Below, one piece after another: positions 8,723 through 22,028 of a stretch of 64,000 bases of DNA; the stretch's first letter is position 1, and each line of letters starts with the position of its first letter. Made by a program: the position numbers and the translations under genes. Source of the DNA: Symsagittifera roscoffensis (lineage: Eukaryota > Xenacoelomorpha > Acoela > Convolutidae); contig NW_026970820.1 in the NCBI RefSeq assembly GCF_963678635.1, forward strand, positions 1,920,001 to 1,984,000. Direction: 5' to 3'. A model generated the notes under the pieces. It saw nothing but the letters and a program-made list of their open reading frames with translations, had not been told where the DNA came from and made no database searches.

Positions 8723-10797
8723 AAATGCCAATGCTCAATTAATTTTGCCACGTGAAAAAATTTTTAAGGAAAAATTCTGATAAAATTTAACTTAAACTAC
8801 CACGAAAGAACGCAAAGATTTCAAAGCGTGAAACAATCAAGTTTTTGCTAATACCGGGCATGCAGTGAGACTAATTTCGGCAAAAATAAAATGAAAATTG
8901 AGGGAAATGGAAAGAAAAAAATTGTTCAAAATAAGAACGAAACATCAAAAACTTATTTGATCTCCGCTAATGTCATAATTCCGATCAGGCTGATTTCAGA
9001 TTTTAAGCGTACAGTTTAAGGTTACGGCTGCTCCCTCTACAGGTCCCAGAGGGACCGAGTGAGCATCCTACCTCGATCCAGGATAACTGATAGTTGTTTT
9101 AAATTTTTCACAAAATTTTTTTTCACTAATGCTTGTTTTCAATTCCTCATGAGAAGCAGTTTAAATTTAAAAAAAAAAATTGATTTTATTAATCAATGCT
9201 TCCAAGAACAACTGATGTTAGGCGGTTACAAATGCGGTTGTTGAAAACTAGTAAGGGATAATGATGAGAAAAATTGTAAGTTTTCAAATGAATTGAAAAA
9301 CTGTTTTTTTCTTTTTTTCTTTTGTAAATCGGTAGAAATGAATCATTTTTTTTCAAGTTTTCCTCGCACCACCCACTGTTCTTAAGTAATGAAGATTCCT
9401 TCTCTAGCCGTTTATAACACTTTGGCAGAAAAAACATCAATTTGATGTAAAATGTTTTAAAAAAGAGAAAAATTTAAAAATTATGTTTTTTTTTAAAAAT
9501 CAAAAAATTTGTAATTTTCAAAATTGAAAAAAAAGTGAAAATTAATTGCATATTACGATTCAACGTACCCAACTTAGTGGGTCTAGCATTTTAAATTACC
9601 AAAAAATGTTGAAAATTGTAGATTTTATGAAGTTTTCATTTTGGCTATTTTTCCTTTTCGCCTCCACTTAAGGCACCTTTGAGCCAACTTGAGAAACTGG
9701 AACCTAAACAAGCTATACAGATAGTCTGAATGAGCCATTTTCAGCGTTATAACACCCCTGGAAGAAAAAAAACTGCAGAAAAGAAAGGGAATTTTGAACT
9801 TTAACCTTTTTTCTTCTTCAAATGGCAATACTTAGAATAATTTTTCAGCTGAAAAGTTCAAAAAAAATCAAAAAATTCAAATTTTGAAAAAATTTTAAAA
9901 AAATGTCATCATTCTGTTTATTGGAGTCTTCGAGGTTTTGGGAGACCTTATCTGGCGGCTAACAACAAGTAGATCACTTATTTTAAAATTTTGAGAAAGG
10001 TCAAAAAAACATGTTTTTTCGATTTTTTTGACAGAATTCCGGAAGCAATATCTTGGCTAAAAACAAAAATGAGGGCCTAAAAACAGTACAAACAGTACTC
10101 CCACATCAGGTACATTAGGTTGGAAACAAAAAAATTATTCTGACTCAAAAATCGTTTTTTAACTTTATTTCTGAACAAGAAATTGAAAAGAAATCTAAAA
10201 CTTAAAAATTTTTTGAAAAAAATGATTGTTTTGAAAAAAGCCAATTTTTAGCTGAAATTTTTTATTTTAGCTAATAAAGCCAGAGCAATGCCCTTTAAGC
10301 TCAAATAAATTAATTAGGCAAATTATTTTCAAGTTTTTTCGTTAAAGGCTTTTATTTTGAAAAAGTATTCAAAAATGGGTAAAAAAAAGTCAAAAAAATC
10401 AATTTTCTCAGATTCAAAAACCTCCACCACCATGATGATTAGTTCGCTAGATAGGACTGCTAAAACCAATTTAGACGTATTTCCATAAGTATATCAAAAT
10501 TTTTACTTATTTTCGAGAATTAAGCAAAATAAAAACTTTTCCCAAATTGGGCAAAAAGCCCAAATTAGCCCAAACACCTGTTCAAAATTGTTGGGTCAAA
10601 AAATCACAAAAAGAAACCCCTATTCGTTTGACATTTTAGGGCCGCATGCAAAAAATTAGACCAATCTAACCTGACAATTTCGAGAATCGACTTTTTTGTC
10701 AAAATTCTCTAAAGACCAATTTAGGGAGATTACTTGTACCGGTGGGGGCCCTACCCCACCTAAAAAATTTTTGAAATGCTGGAACGCGGCCACCTAG
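8584..10797 (+). repeat. Unit U5, family B
   Basis: Length 2214 bp. Head allele CACCCTCAAGG, which contains the perfect palindrome GTCACGTGAC; tail allele II (ATTCTCTAAAGACC). The head is the most diverged of the B heads (CAATAAGGTCATGCGCC) and its hairpin loop is TTT rather than TTC (8708-8722). H1 at 10741-10760. Confidence 0.9.
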
Positions 10798-10939
10798 CAC
10801 AATCAGGTACTAGTGGCTTGATTTTGGTTTTTAATTTTTTCTGGAACCAAAAGAGAGTGTCGTCAAGCATCGACATCATGTGTTCAAGCAAATACGTGGT
10901 CTTCTACGCATTCCCATTAGCAATGCGCCCTTCGGGCGC
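10741..10939 (+). ncRNA. Candidate junction RNA, U5/U6
   Basis: 199 nt. Head GGTACTAGTGGCTTGATTTT; hairpin intact. Confidence 0.3.
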
Positions 10940-13018
10940 AAATGCCAATGCTCAATTAATTTTGCCAGGTGAAAAAATTTGTTTAAAGAAAAATTCTGAT
11001 AAATTTTAATTTAAACTATCACCAAAAAACGCAAAGATTTCAAAGTGTGAAACAATCAAGTTTTTGCTATTACCGGGCTTGCAATGAGACTGATGTTGGC
11101 AAAAGTAAAATAGAAAATGTAGAAAATGGAAAGAAAAAAATTGTTCAAAATAAGAACGCAACATCAAAAACTTATTTGATCTCCGCTCAAATCATAATTC
11201 AGATCAGACTGATTTCAGATTTTAAGCGTAGAATTTACGGTTACGGCTGCTCCCTCTACAGGTCCCAGAGGGACCGAGTGAGCATCCTACCTCGATCCAG
11301 GTTAACGGATAGTTGTTCTTAATTTTTCACAAAATTTTTTTACACTAATGCTTCTTTTCAATTCCTCATGAGAAGCTGTATTAATTTTTTAAAAAATTGA
11401 TTTTATTAATCAATGCTTCCAAGAACAACTGATGTTAGGCGGTTACAAATGCGGTTGTTGAAAACTAGTAAGGGATAATGATGAGAAAAGTTGTAAGTTT
11501 TCAAATGAATTGAAAAACTGTTTTTTTCTTTTTTTCTTTTGTAAATCGGTAGAAATGAATCAATTTTTTTTTTCAAGTTTTCCTCGCACCACCCACTGTT
11601 CTTAAGTAATGAAGATTCCTTCTCTAGCCGTTTATAACACTTTGGCAGAAAAAACATCAATATGATGTAAAATGTTTTAAAAAAGAGAAACATTTAAAAA
11701 TTATGTTTTTTTTTAAATCAAAAAATTTGTAATTTTCAAAATTGAAAAAAAGTGAAAATTAATTGCATATTACGATTCAGCGTACCCAATTTAGTGGGTC
11801 TAGCATTTTAAATTACCAAAAAATGTTCAAAATTGTAGATTTTATGAAGTTTTCATTTTGGCTATTTTTCCTTTTCGCCTCCACTTAAGGCACCTTTGAG
11901 CCAACTTGAGAAACTGGAACCTAAACAAGCTATACAGATAGTCTGAATGAGCCATTTTCAGCGTGATAACACCCCTGGAAGAAAAAAAAACTGCAGAAAA
12001 GAAAGAGAATTTTGAACTTTAACCTTTTTTCTTCTTCAAATGGCGATACTTAGAATAATTGTTTAGCTGAAAAGTTGAAAAAAAATCAAAAAATTCAAAT
12101 TTTGAAAAATTTTGTAAAAAAATCTCATCAGTCTGTTTATTGGAGTCTTCGAGGTTTTGGGAGACCTTATCTGGCGGCTAACAACAAGTGGGTCACTTAT
12201 TTTAAAATTTTGAGAAAGGTCAAAAAAACCTGTTTTTACGATTTTTTAGACAGAAATCCGAAAGCAATATCTTGGCTTAAAACAAAAATGAGGGCCTAAA
12301 AATAGTACAAACAGTACTCCCACATAAAGTACATTAGGTTGGAAACAAAAAATTGACTCTGATTCAAAAATCGTTTTTTAACTTTATTTCTGAACAAAAA
12401 ATTGTAAAAAAATCAAAAACTTAAAAATTTTTTGAAAAAAATGATTGTTTCGAAAAAGTGCCAATTTTCAGCTGAAACTTTTCATTTTAGCTAAAAAAGC
12501 CAGAGCAAGGCCCTTTAAGCTCAAATAAATTAATTATGCAAATTATTTTGAAGTTTTTTCGTTAAAGCCTTTTATTTTGAAAAAGTATTCAAAAATGGGT
12601 AAAAAAAAGTCAAAAAAATCAATTTTCTCCGATTCAAAAACCTCCACTACCATGATGATTAGTTCGTTAGATAGGACTGCTGAGATCAATTTAGACGTAT
12701 TTTCATAAGTATATCAAAATTTTTATTTACTTTTGAGAATTAAGCAAAATAAAAACTTTTCCCAAATTGGGCAAAAAGCCCAAATTAGCCCAAACACCTG
12801 TTAAAAATTGTTGGGTCAAAAAATCACAAAAGGAAACCCCTATTCGTTTGCCATTTTAGGGCCGCATGCAAAAAATTAGACCAATCTAACCTGACAATTT
12901 CGAGAATCGACTTTTTTGCAAAATTTCTCTATAGTCCATTTGAGGGATATTACTTGTACCGGTGGGGGCCCCTACCCCACCTCAAAAAATTTTGTAATGC
13001 TGGAACGCGGCCACCTAG
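10798..13018 (+). repeat. Unit U6, family B
   Basis: Length 2221 bp. Head allele CACAATCAGG, tail allele I. Hairpin GCGCCC-TTC-GGGCGC at 10925-10939; H1 at 12961-12981. The second half is very close to U4 (for example CGATTTTTTAGACAGAAATCC), indicating a shared recent ancestor. Confidence 0.9.
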
Positions 13019-13164
13019 CACCCTCAAGGTCACGTGACTTACTTTTGTTTTTGGTATTTTCTGAAACCAAAAGAGAGCGTGGTCATGCATCGACATCACA
13101 TCATGTGCTCAAACAAATACGTGGACTTCTACGCATTCCCATTCGCAGTGCGCCCTTCGGGCGC
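12961..13164 (+). ncRNA. Candidate junction RNA, U6/U7
   Basis: 204 nt, the longest of the B type because of the ACATC duplication in the head. Confidence 0.3.
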
Positions 13165-15235
13165 AAATGCCAATGCTCAATTAATTTCGCCAGGTGAAAA
13201 TTTTTTAAAGAAAAATTCTGATAAATTTTAACTTAAACTACCATCAAAAAACGCAAAGATTTCAAAGTGTGAAACAATAAAGTTTTTGCTAATACCGGGC
13301 ATGCAGTGAGACTGATTTTGGCAAAAATAAATTGAAAAATGAAGGAAATGGAAAGAAAAAAATTGTTCAAAATAAGAACGCAACATCAAAAACTTATTTG
13401 ATCTCCGCTAAGGTCATAATTCCGATCAGGCTGATTTCAGATTTTAAGCGTAGATTTTACGGTTACGGCTGCTCCCTCTACAGGTCCCAGAGGGACCGAG
13501 TGAGCATCCTACCTCGATCCAGGTTAACGGATAGTTGTTCTTAATTTTTCACAAAATTTTTTTTCACTAATGCTTCTTTTCATTTCCTCATGAGAAGCTG
13601 TATTAATTTTTAAAAAATTGATTTTATTAATCAATGCTTCCAAGAACAACTGATGTTAGGCGGTTGCAAATGCGGTTGCTGAAAACTAGTAAGGGATAAT
13701 GATGAGAAAAATTGTAAGTTTTCAAATGAATTTAAAAACAGTTTTTTTCTTTTTTTCTTTTGTAAATCGGAAGAAATGAATCAGTTTTTTTAAAAGTTTT
13801 CCTCGCACCAACCACTGTTCTTAAGTAATGAAGATTCCTGTTCTAGCCGTTTATAACACTTTGGCAGAAAAAACATCAATATGATGTAAAATGTTTTAAA
13901 AAAGAGAAAAATTTAAAAATTATGTTTTTTTTTTAAAATCAAAAATTTGTAATTTTCAAAATTGAAAAAAAGTGAAAATTAATTGCATATTACGATTCAG
14001 CGTACCCATTTTAGTGGGTATAGCATTTTGAATCACCAAAAAATGTTAAAAATTGTAGATTTTATGAAGTTTTCATTGTGGCTATTTTTCCTTGTCGCCT
14101 CCACTTAAGGCACCTTTGAGCCAACTTGAGAAAGTGGAACCTAAACAAGCTATACAGATAGTCTGAATGAGCCATTTTCAGCGTGATAACACGCCTGGAA
14201 GAAAAAAAACTGCAGAAAAGAAAGGAAATTTTGAACTTTAACCTTTTTTCTTCTTAAAATGGCGACACTTAGAATAATTTTTCAGCTGAAAAGTTCGAAA
14301 AAAATCAAAAAGTTCAAATTTTGAAAAAAATTTAAAAAAATCTCATCAGTCTGTTTATTGGAGTCTTCGAGGTTTTGGGAGACCTTATCTGGCGGCTAAC
14401 AACAAGTGGATCACTTCTTTTAAAATTTTGAGAAAGGTCAAAAAAACCTGTTTTTACGATTTTTTAGACAGAATTCCGAAAGCAATATCTTGGCAAAAAA
14501 CAAGAATGAGGGCCTAAAATTAGTACAAACAGTACTCCCACATAAGGTACATTAGGTTGGAAACAAAAAATTTACTCTGACTCAAAAATCGTTTTTTAAC
14601 TTTATTTCTGAACAAGAAATTGAAAAGAAATCAAAAACTTAAAAATTTTTTGAAAAAAATGATTGTTTTGAAAAAGTGCCAAATTTTAGCTGAAACTTTT
14701 CATTTTAGCTAATAAAGCCAGAACAATTCCCTTTAAGCTCAAATAAATTAATTATGCAAATTATTTTCAAGTTTTTTCGTTAAAGCCTTTTATTTTGAAA
14801 AAGTATTCAAAAATGGGTAAAAAAAAGTCAAAAAAATCAATTTTCTCCGATTCAAAAACCTCCACTACCATGATGATTAGTGCGTTAGATAGGACTGCTG
14901 AGATCAATTTAGACGTTCTTTCATAAATATATCAAAATTTTTACTTATTTTTGAGAATTAAGCAGAATAAAAACTTTTCCCAAATTGGGCAAAAAGCCCA
15001 AATTAGCCCAAACACCTGTTAAAAATTGTTGGGTCAAAAAATCACAAAAGGAAACCCCTATTCGTTTGACATTTTAGGGCCGCATGCAAAAAATTAGACC
15101 AATCTAACCTGACAATTTCGAGAATCAACTTTTTTGTCAAAATTCTCTAAAGACCAATTTAGGGAGATTACTTGTACCGGTGGGGGCCCTACCCCACCTA
15201 AAAAATTTTTGAAATGTTGGAACGCGGCCACCTAG
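13019..15235 (+). repeat. Unit U7, family B
   Basis: Length 2217 bp. Head allele CACCCTCAAGG with a local duplication CATCGACATCACATCATG shared only with U8; tail allele II. Hairpin at 13150-13164, H1 at 15179-15198. Confidence 0.9.
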
Positions 15236-15381
15236 CACCCTCAAGGTCACGTGACTTATTTTTGTTTTGGGAATTTTCTGAAACCAAAAGAGAGCCTGGT
15301 CATGCATCGACATCACATCATGTGCTCAAGCAAATACGTGGACTTCTACGCATTCCCATTCGCAGTGCGCCCTTCGGGCGC
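15179..15381 (+). ncRNA. Candidate junction RNA, U7/U8
   Basis: 203 nt, sharing the ACATC duplication with the previous junction. Confidence 0.3.
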
Positions 15382-17454
15382 AAATGCCAATGCTCAATTA
15401 ATTTCGCCAGGTGAAAATTTTTTAAAGAAAAATTCTGATAAATTTTAACTTAAACTACCATCAAAAAACGCAAAGATTTCAAAGTGTGAAACAATCAAGT
15501 TTTTGCTATTACCGGGCATGTAGTGAGACTGAATCCGGCAAAAATAAATTGAAAAATGAAGGAAATGGAAAGAAAAAAATTGTTCAAAATAAGAACGCAA
15601 CATCAAAAACTTATTTGATCTCCGCTAAGGTCATAATTCCGATCAGGCTGATTTCAGATTTTAAGCGTACAATTTACGGTTACGGCTGCTCCCTCTACAG
15701 GTCCCAGAGGGACCGAGTGAGCATCCTACCTCGATCCAGGTTAACGGATAGTTGTTCTTAATTTTTCACAAATTTTTTTTTCACTAATGCTTGTTTTCAT
15801 TTCCTCATGAGAAGCTGTATTAATTTTTAAAAAATTGATTTTATTAATGAATGCTTCCAAGAACAACTGATGTTAGGCGGTTGCAAATGCGGTTGCTGAA
15901 AACTAGTAAGGGATAATGATGAGAAAAATTGTAAGTTTTCAAATGAATTTAAAAACAGTTTTTTTCTTTTTTTTCTTTTGTAAATCGGGAGAAATGAATC
16001 ATTTTTTTTAAAGTTTTCCTCGCACCAACCACATTTCTTAAGTAATGAAGATTCCTGTTCTAGCCGTTTATAACACTTTGGCAGAAAAAACATCAATATG
16101 ATGTAAAATGTTTTAAAAAAGAGAAAAATTTAAAAATTATGTTTTTTTTTAAAAATCAAAAATTTGTAATTTTCAAAATTGAAAAAAAAAGTGAAAATTA
16201 ATTGCATATTACGATTCAGCGTACCCATTTTAGTGGGTATAGCATTTTGAATCACCAAAAAATGTTAAAAATTGTAGATTTTATGAAGTTTTCATTTTGG
16301 CTATTTTTCCTTGTCGCCTCCACTTAAGGCACCTTTGAGCCAACTTGAGAAACTGGAACCTAAACAAGCTATACAGATAGTCTGAATGAGCCATTTTCAG
16401 CGTGATAACACGCTTGGAAGAAAAAAAACTGCAGAAAAGAAAGGAAATTTTGAACTTTAACCTTTTTTCTTCTTCAAATGGCGATACTTAGTATAATTTT
16501 TCAGCTGAAAAGTTCAAAAAAAATCAAAAAATTCAAATTTTGAAAAAATTTTAAAAAAATCTCATCAGTCTGTTTTTTGGAGTCTTCGAGGTTTTGGGAG
16601 ACCTTATCTGGCGGCTAACAACAAGTGGATCACTTATTTTAAATTTTTGAGAAAGGTCAAAAAAACCTGTTTTTACGATTTTTTAGACAGAATTCCGAAA
16701 GCAATATCTTGGCTAAAAACAAAAATGAGGGCCTAAAAATAGTACAAACAGTACTCCCACATAAAGTACATTAGGTTGGAAAGAAGAAATTGACTCTGAT
16801 TCAAAAATCGTTATATAACTTTATTTCTGAACAAAAAATTGTAAAAAAATCAAAAACTGAAAAATTTTTTGAAAAAAATGATTGTTTTGAAAAAGTGCCA
16901 ATTTTCAGCTGAAACTTTTCATTTTAGCTAAAAAAGCCAGAGCAAGGCCCTTTAAGCTCAACTAAAATAATTAAGCAAATTATTTTCAAGTTTTTTCGTT
17001 AAAGGCTTTTATTTTGAAAAAGTATTCAAGAATGGGTAAAAAAAAGTCAAAAAAATCAATTTTCTCAGATTCAAAAACCTCCACCACCATGATGATTAGT
17101 TCGCTAGATAGGACTGCTGAAACCAATTTAGACGTATTTTCATAAGTATATCAAAATTTTTATTTATTTTTGAGAATTAAGCAAAATAAAAACTTTTCCC
17201 AAATTGGGCAAAAAGCCCAAATTAGCCCAAACACCTGTTAAAAATTGTTGGGTCGAAAAATCACAAAAGGAAACCCCTATTCGTTTGACATTTTAGGGCC
17301 GCATGCAAAAAATTAGACCAATCTAACCTGACAATTTCGAGAATCAACTTTTTTGTCAAAATTCTCTAAAGACCAATTTAGGGAGATTACTTGTACCGGT
17401 GGGGGCCCTACCCCACCTAAAAAATTTTTGAAATACTGGAACGCGGCCACCTAG
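15236..17454 (+). repeat. Unit U8, family B
   Basis: Length 2219 bp. Head allele CACCCTCAAGG with the same CATCACATCATG insertion as adjacent U7, so U7 and U8 are probably a local tandem duplication. Tail allele II, with TACTGG replacing TGCTGG just before the junction. Hairpin at 15367-15381, H1 at 17398-17417. Confidence 0.9.
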
Positions 17455-17595
17455 CACCCTCAAGGTCACGTGTTGGATTTTTGTTTTTGGTATTTTCTGA
17501 AATCAAAAGAGAGCGTGGTCATGCATCGACATCATGTGCTCAAGCAAATACGTGGACTTCTACGCATTCCCATTAGCAATGCGCCCTTCGGGCGC
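17398..17595 (+). ncRNA. Candidate junction RNA, U8/U9
   Basis: 198 nt. Variable zone starts TTGGATTTTTG instead of ACTTATTTTTG. Confidence 0.3.
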
Positions 17596-19671
17596 AAATG
17601 CCAATGCTCAATTAATTCTGGCAGGTAAAAATTTTTTAAAGAATAATTCTGATGAATTTTAACTTAAACTACCACCAAAAAACGGATAGATTTCAATGTG
17701 TGAAACAATCAAGTTTTTGCTAATACCGGGCATGCAGTGAGACTGATTTCAGCAAAAATAAAATGGAAAATGAAGGAAATGGAAAGAAAAAAATTGTTCA
17801 AAATAAGAATGCATTATCAAAAACTTATTTGATCTCCGCTAATGCCATAAATCCGATCAAACTGATTCCAGATTTTAAGCGTAGAGTTAACGGTTACGGC
17901 TGCTCCCTCTACAGGTCCCAGAGGGACCGAGTGAGCATCCTACCTCGATCCAGGATAACGGATAGTTGTTTTTAATTTTTCACAAAATTTTTTTCACTAA
18001 TGCTTGTTTTCAATTCCTCATGAAAAGCTGTATAAATTTTAAAAAAATTGATTTTATTAATCAATGCTTCCAAGATCCAAGAACAACTGATGTTAGGGGG
18101 TTACAAATGCGGTTGGTGAAAACTAGTAAGGGATAATGATGAGAAAAATTGTAGGTTTTCTAATGAATTTAAAAACAGTTTTTTTCTTTTTTCTTTTGTA
18201 AATCGGGAGAAATGAATCAGTTTTTTTTTGTTTTCCTCGCACCACCCACTGTTCTTAAGTAATGAAGATTCCTGTTCTAGCCGTTTATAACACTTTGGCA
18301 GAAACAACATCAATATGATGTAAAATGTTTTAAAAAAGAGAAAAAATTAAAAATTATGTTTTTTTTTAAAAAAGTCAAAAATTTGTAATTTTCAAAATTG
18401 AAAAAAAATGAAAAATAATTGCATATTACGATTCAGCGTACCCAACTTAGTGGGTCTAGCATTTTAAATTACCAAAAAATGTTGAAAATTGTAGATTTTA
18501 TGAAGTTTTCATTCTGGCTATGTTTCCTTGTCGCCTCCACTTAAGGCACCTTTGAGCCAACTTGAGAAACTGGAACCTAAACAAGCTATGCAGATAGTCT
18601 GAATGAGCCATTTTTAGCTTGATAAATCGCCTGGAAGAAAAAAAAATCCAGAAAAGAAAGAAAATTTTGAACTTTAACCTTTTTTCTTCTTCAAATGGCG
18701 ATACTTAGAATAATTTTTCAGCTGAAAAGTTCAAAAAAAATCAAAAAATTCGAATTTTGAAAATTTTTAAAAAAAATCTCATCAGTCTGTTTATTGGAGT
18801 CTTCGAGGTTTTTGGAGACCTTATCTGGCGACTAACAACAAGTGGATCACTAATTTTAAAATTTTGAGAAAGGTCAAAAAAACATGTTTTTTCGACTTTT
18901 TTGACAGAATTCCGAAAGCAATATCTTGGCTAAAAACAAGAATGAGGGCCTAAAATTAGTACAAACAGTACTCCCACATAAGGTACATTAGGGTGGAAAC
19001 AAAAAATTTACTCTGACTCAATAATCGTTTTTTAACTTTATTTCTGAACAAGAAATTGAAAAGAAATCAAAAACTTAAAAATTTTTTGAAAAAAATGATT
19101 GTTTTGAAAAAGTGCCAATTTTTAGCTGAAACTTTTCATTTTAGCTAAGAAAACCAGAGCAATGCCCTTTAAGCTCAATTAAATTAATATAGCAAATTGT
19201 TTTCAAGTTTTTTCGTTAAAGCCTTTCATTTTGAAAAAGTATTCAAAAATGGGTAAAAAAAAGTCAAAAAAATCAGTTTTCTCCGATTCAAAAACCTCCA
19301 CTACCATGATGATTAGTGCATTAGATAGGACTGCTGAGATCAATTTAGACGTTTTTTCATAAGTATATCGAAATTTTTACTTATTTTTGAGAATTAAGCA
19401 AAATAAAAACTTTTCCCAAATTGGGCAAAAAGCCCAAATTAGCCCAAACACCTGTTAAAAATTGTTGGGTCAAAAAATCACAAAAGGAAACCCCTATTCG
19501 TTTGACATTTTAGGGCCGCATGCAAAAAATTTGACCAATCTAACCTGACAATTTCGAGAATCAACTTTTTTGTCAAAATTCTCTAAAGACCAATTTAGGG
19601 AGATTACTTGTACCGGTGGGGGCCCTACCCCACCTAAAAAATTTTTGAAATGTTGGAACGCGGCCACCTAG
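17455..19671 (+). repeat. Unit U9, family B
   Basis: Length 2217 bp. Head starts CACCCTCAAGGTCACGTG followed by TTGGATTT, the variant also seen in U19. Tail allele II. It carries a short duplication TCCAAGATCCAAGAACAAC near 18068. Hairpin at 17581-17595, H1 at 19615-19634. Its last few hundred bases are close to, but not identical with, those of U19. Confidence 0.9.
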
Positions 19672-19813
19672 CACAATCAGGTACTAGTGGCTTGATTTGA
19701 GATTTTAGTATTTTCTCGGACCAAAAGAGAGTGTCGTCAAGCATCTACATCTTGTGCTCAAGCAAATACGTGGACTTCTACGCATTCCCATTAGCAATGC
19801 GCCCTTCGGGCGC
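19615..19813 (+). ncRNA. Candidate junction RNA, U9/U10
   Basis: 199 nt. Variable zone GCTTGATTTGAGATTTTAG, shared only with the U19/U20 junction. Confidence 0.3.
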
Positions 19814-21887
19814 AAATGCCAATGCTCAATTAATTTTGCCAGGTGAAAAAAAAATTATTTAAAAATGTCTGCTAAATTTTACTTTAAACTATCACCAAAA
19901 AACGCAAATAATTCAATGTGTAAAACAATAAAATTTTCGCCAATACCAGACATGCAATGAGACTGATTTTGGCAAAAGTGAAATAGAAATTGTAAAAACA
20001 AGCAAGAAAATAATTGTTCAAAAAAAGAACGCAACATCAGAAAATTATTTGATCTCCGCTAATGACATAATTATGATCAGGCTGATTTCAGATTAAAGCG
20101 TACAATTTAGGGTTACGGCTGCACCCTCTAACGGTCCCAGAGGGACCGAGTGAGCATCCTACTTCGATCCTGGATAACGGATAGTTGTTTTTAATTTTTC
20201 ATAAAATTTTTTTTTCTTTAAGGCTTGTTTTCATTTTGTCATGAGAAGCTGTAGAGATTTCAAAACATTTTGACTTCAATAAACAATGGTTCCAAGAACA
20301 ACTGACGTTAGGCGATTACAAATACGGTTGGTGAAAACTGGTAAAGGATAATGTTGCGAAAAATTGTAAGCTTTAGGAAAATTAAAGAACAGTTTTTTCT
20401 TTTTTTTTTGTAAATGGGGAGAAATCATTCAAATTTTTAAATTTTGCCTTAAACCAACTATTTTTCTTAAGTAATGAAGATTCCTGTTCTAGCCTTTTAT
20501 AACACTTTAGCAGAAAAAACATCAAAATGTTTGAAAACGTTTTAAAATAAAGAAAAACTATAAATTATGTTATTTTTGAAAAAAAAATCAAAAAATAGTA
20601 AATTTAAAAATTGAAAAAAAGTGAAAAACAATTGCGTATTGCAATTCAGCGTACCCAAATTAGTGGGTCTAGCATTTTAAATTATCAAAAAATGTTGAAA
20701 ATTGTAGATTTTATGAAGTTTTCATTTTGGCTATTTTTCCTTGTCGCCTCCACTTAAGGCACCTTTGAGCCAACTTGAGAAACTGGAACCTAAACAAGCT
20801 ATACAGATAGTCTGATTGAGCCATTTTCAGCGTGATAACACCCCTGGAAGAAAACAAAACTCCAGAAAAGAAAGAAAATTTTGAACTTTAACCTTTTTTC
20901 TTCTTCAAATGGCGATACTTAGAATATTTTTTCAGCTGAAAAGTTCAAAAAAAATCAAAAAATTCAAATTTTGAAAAAAATTTAAAAAAATCTCATCAGT
21001 CTGTTTATTGGAGTCTTCGAGGTTTTGGGAGATCTTATCTGGCGGCTAACAACAAAAGGATCACTTATTATAAAAATTTGAGAAAGGTCAAAAAAACATG
21101 TTTTTTCGATTTTTTTGACAGAATTCCGAAAGCAATATCTTGGCTAAAAACAAAAATGAGGGCCTAAAATTAGTACAAACAGTACTCCCACATAAAGTAC
21201 ATTAGGTTGGAAACAAAAAATTGACTCTGACTCAAAAATCGTTTTTTAACTTTATTTCTGAACAAAAAATTGTAAAAAAATCTAAAATTAAAAAATTTTT
21301 TGAAAAAAACGATTGTTTTGAAAAAGTGCCAATTTTTAGCTGAAACTTTTCATTTTAGCTAAGGAAGCCAGAGCAATGTTCTTTAAGCTCAAATAATTTA
21401 ATTAAGCAAATTATTTTCAAGTTTTTTCGTTAAAGGCTTTTATTTTGAAAAAAATATTCAAAAATGGGTAAAAAAAAGTCAAAAAAATTAATTTTCTCAG
21501 ATTGAAAAACCTCCACTGCCATGATGATTAGTTCGTTCGATAGGACTACTGAGATCAATTTAGACGTATTTTCATAAGTATATCAAAATTTTTATTTATT
21601 TTTGAGAATTAAGCAAAATAAAAACTTTTCCCAAATTGGGCAAAAAGCCCAAATTAGCCCAAACACCTGTTAAAAATTGTTGGGTCAAAAAATCACAAAA
21701 GAAAACCCCTATTCGTTTGCCATTTTAGGGCCGCATGCAAAAAATTAGACCATTCTAACCTGACAATTTCGAGAATCGACTTTTTTGCAAAATTTCTCTA
21801 TAGTCCATTTGAGGGATATTACTTGTACCGGTGGGGGCCCCTACCCCACCTCAAAAAATTTTGTAATGCTGGAACGCGGCCACCTAG
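19672..21887 (+). repeat. Unit U10, family B divergent subtype (twin of U20)
   Basis: Length 2216 bp, the most diverged B unit in its first 1 kb (for example GCACCCTCTAACGGTCCC, which weakens the outer tier of the stem-loop while keeping GGTCCC-AGA-GGGACC). Every line I compared with U20, at an offset of 20,320 bp, was identical. Head allele CACAATCAGG, tail allele I. Hairpin at 19799-19813, H1 at 21830-21850. Confidence 0.92.
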
Positions 21888-22028
21888 CACCCTCAAGGTC
21901 ACGTGACTTTTTTTTGTTTTTGGTATTTTCTGAAACCAAAAGAGAGCGTGGTCATGCATCGAAATCATGTGCTCAAGCAAATACGTGGACTTGTACGCAT
22001 TCCCATTCGCAATGCGCCCTTCGGGCGA
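21830..22028 (+). ncRNA. Candidate junction RNA, U10/U11
   Basis: 199 nt. Hairpin closing pair lost; T run in the variable zone. Confidence 0.28.
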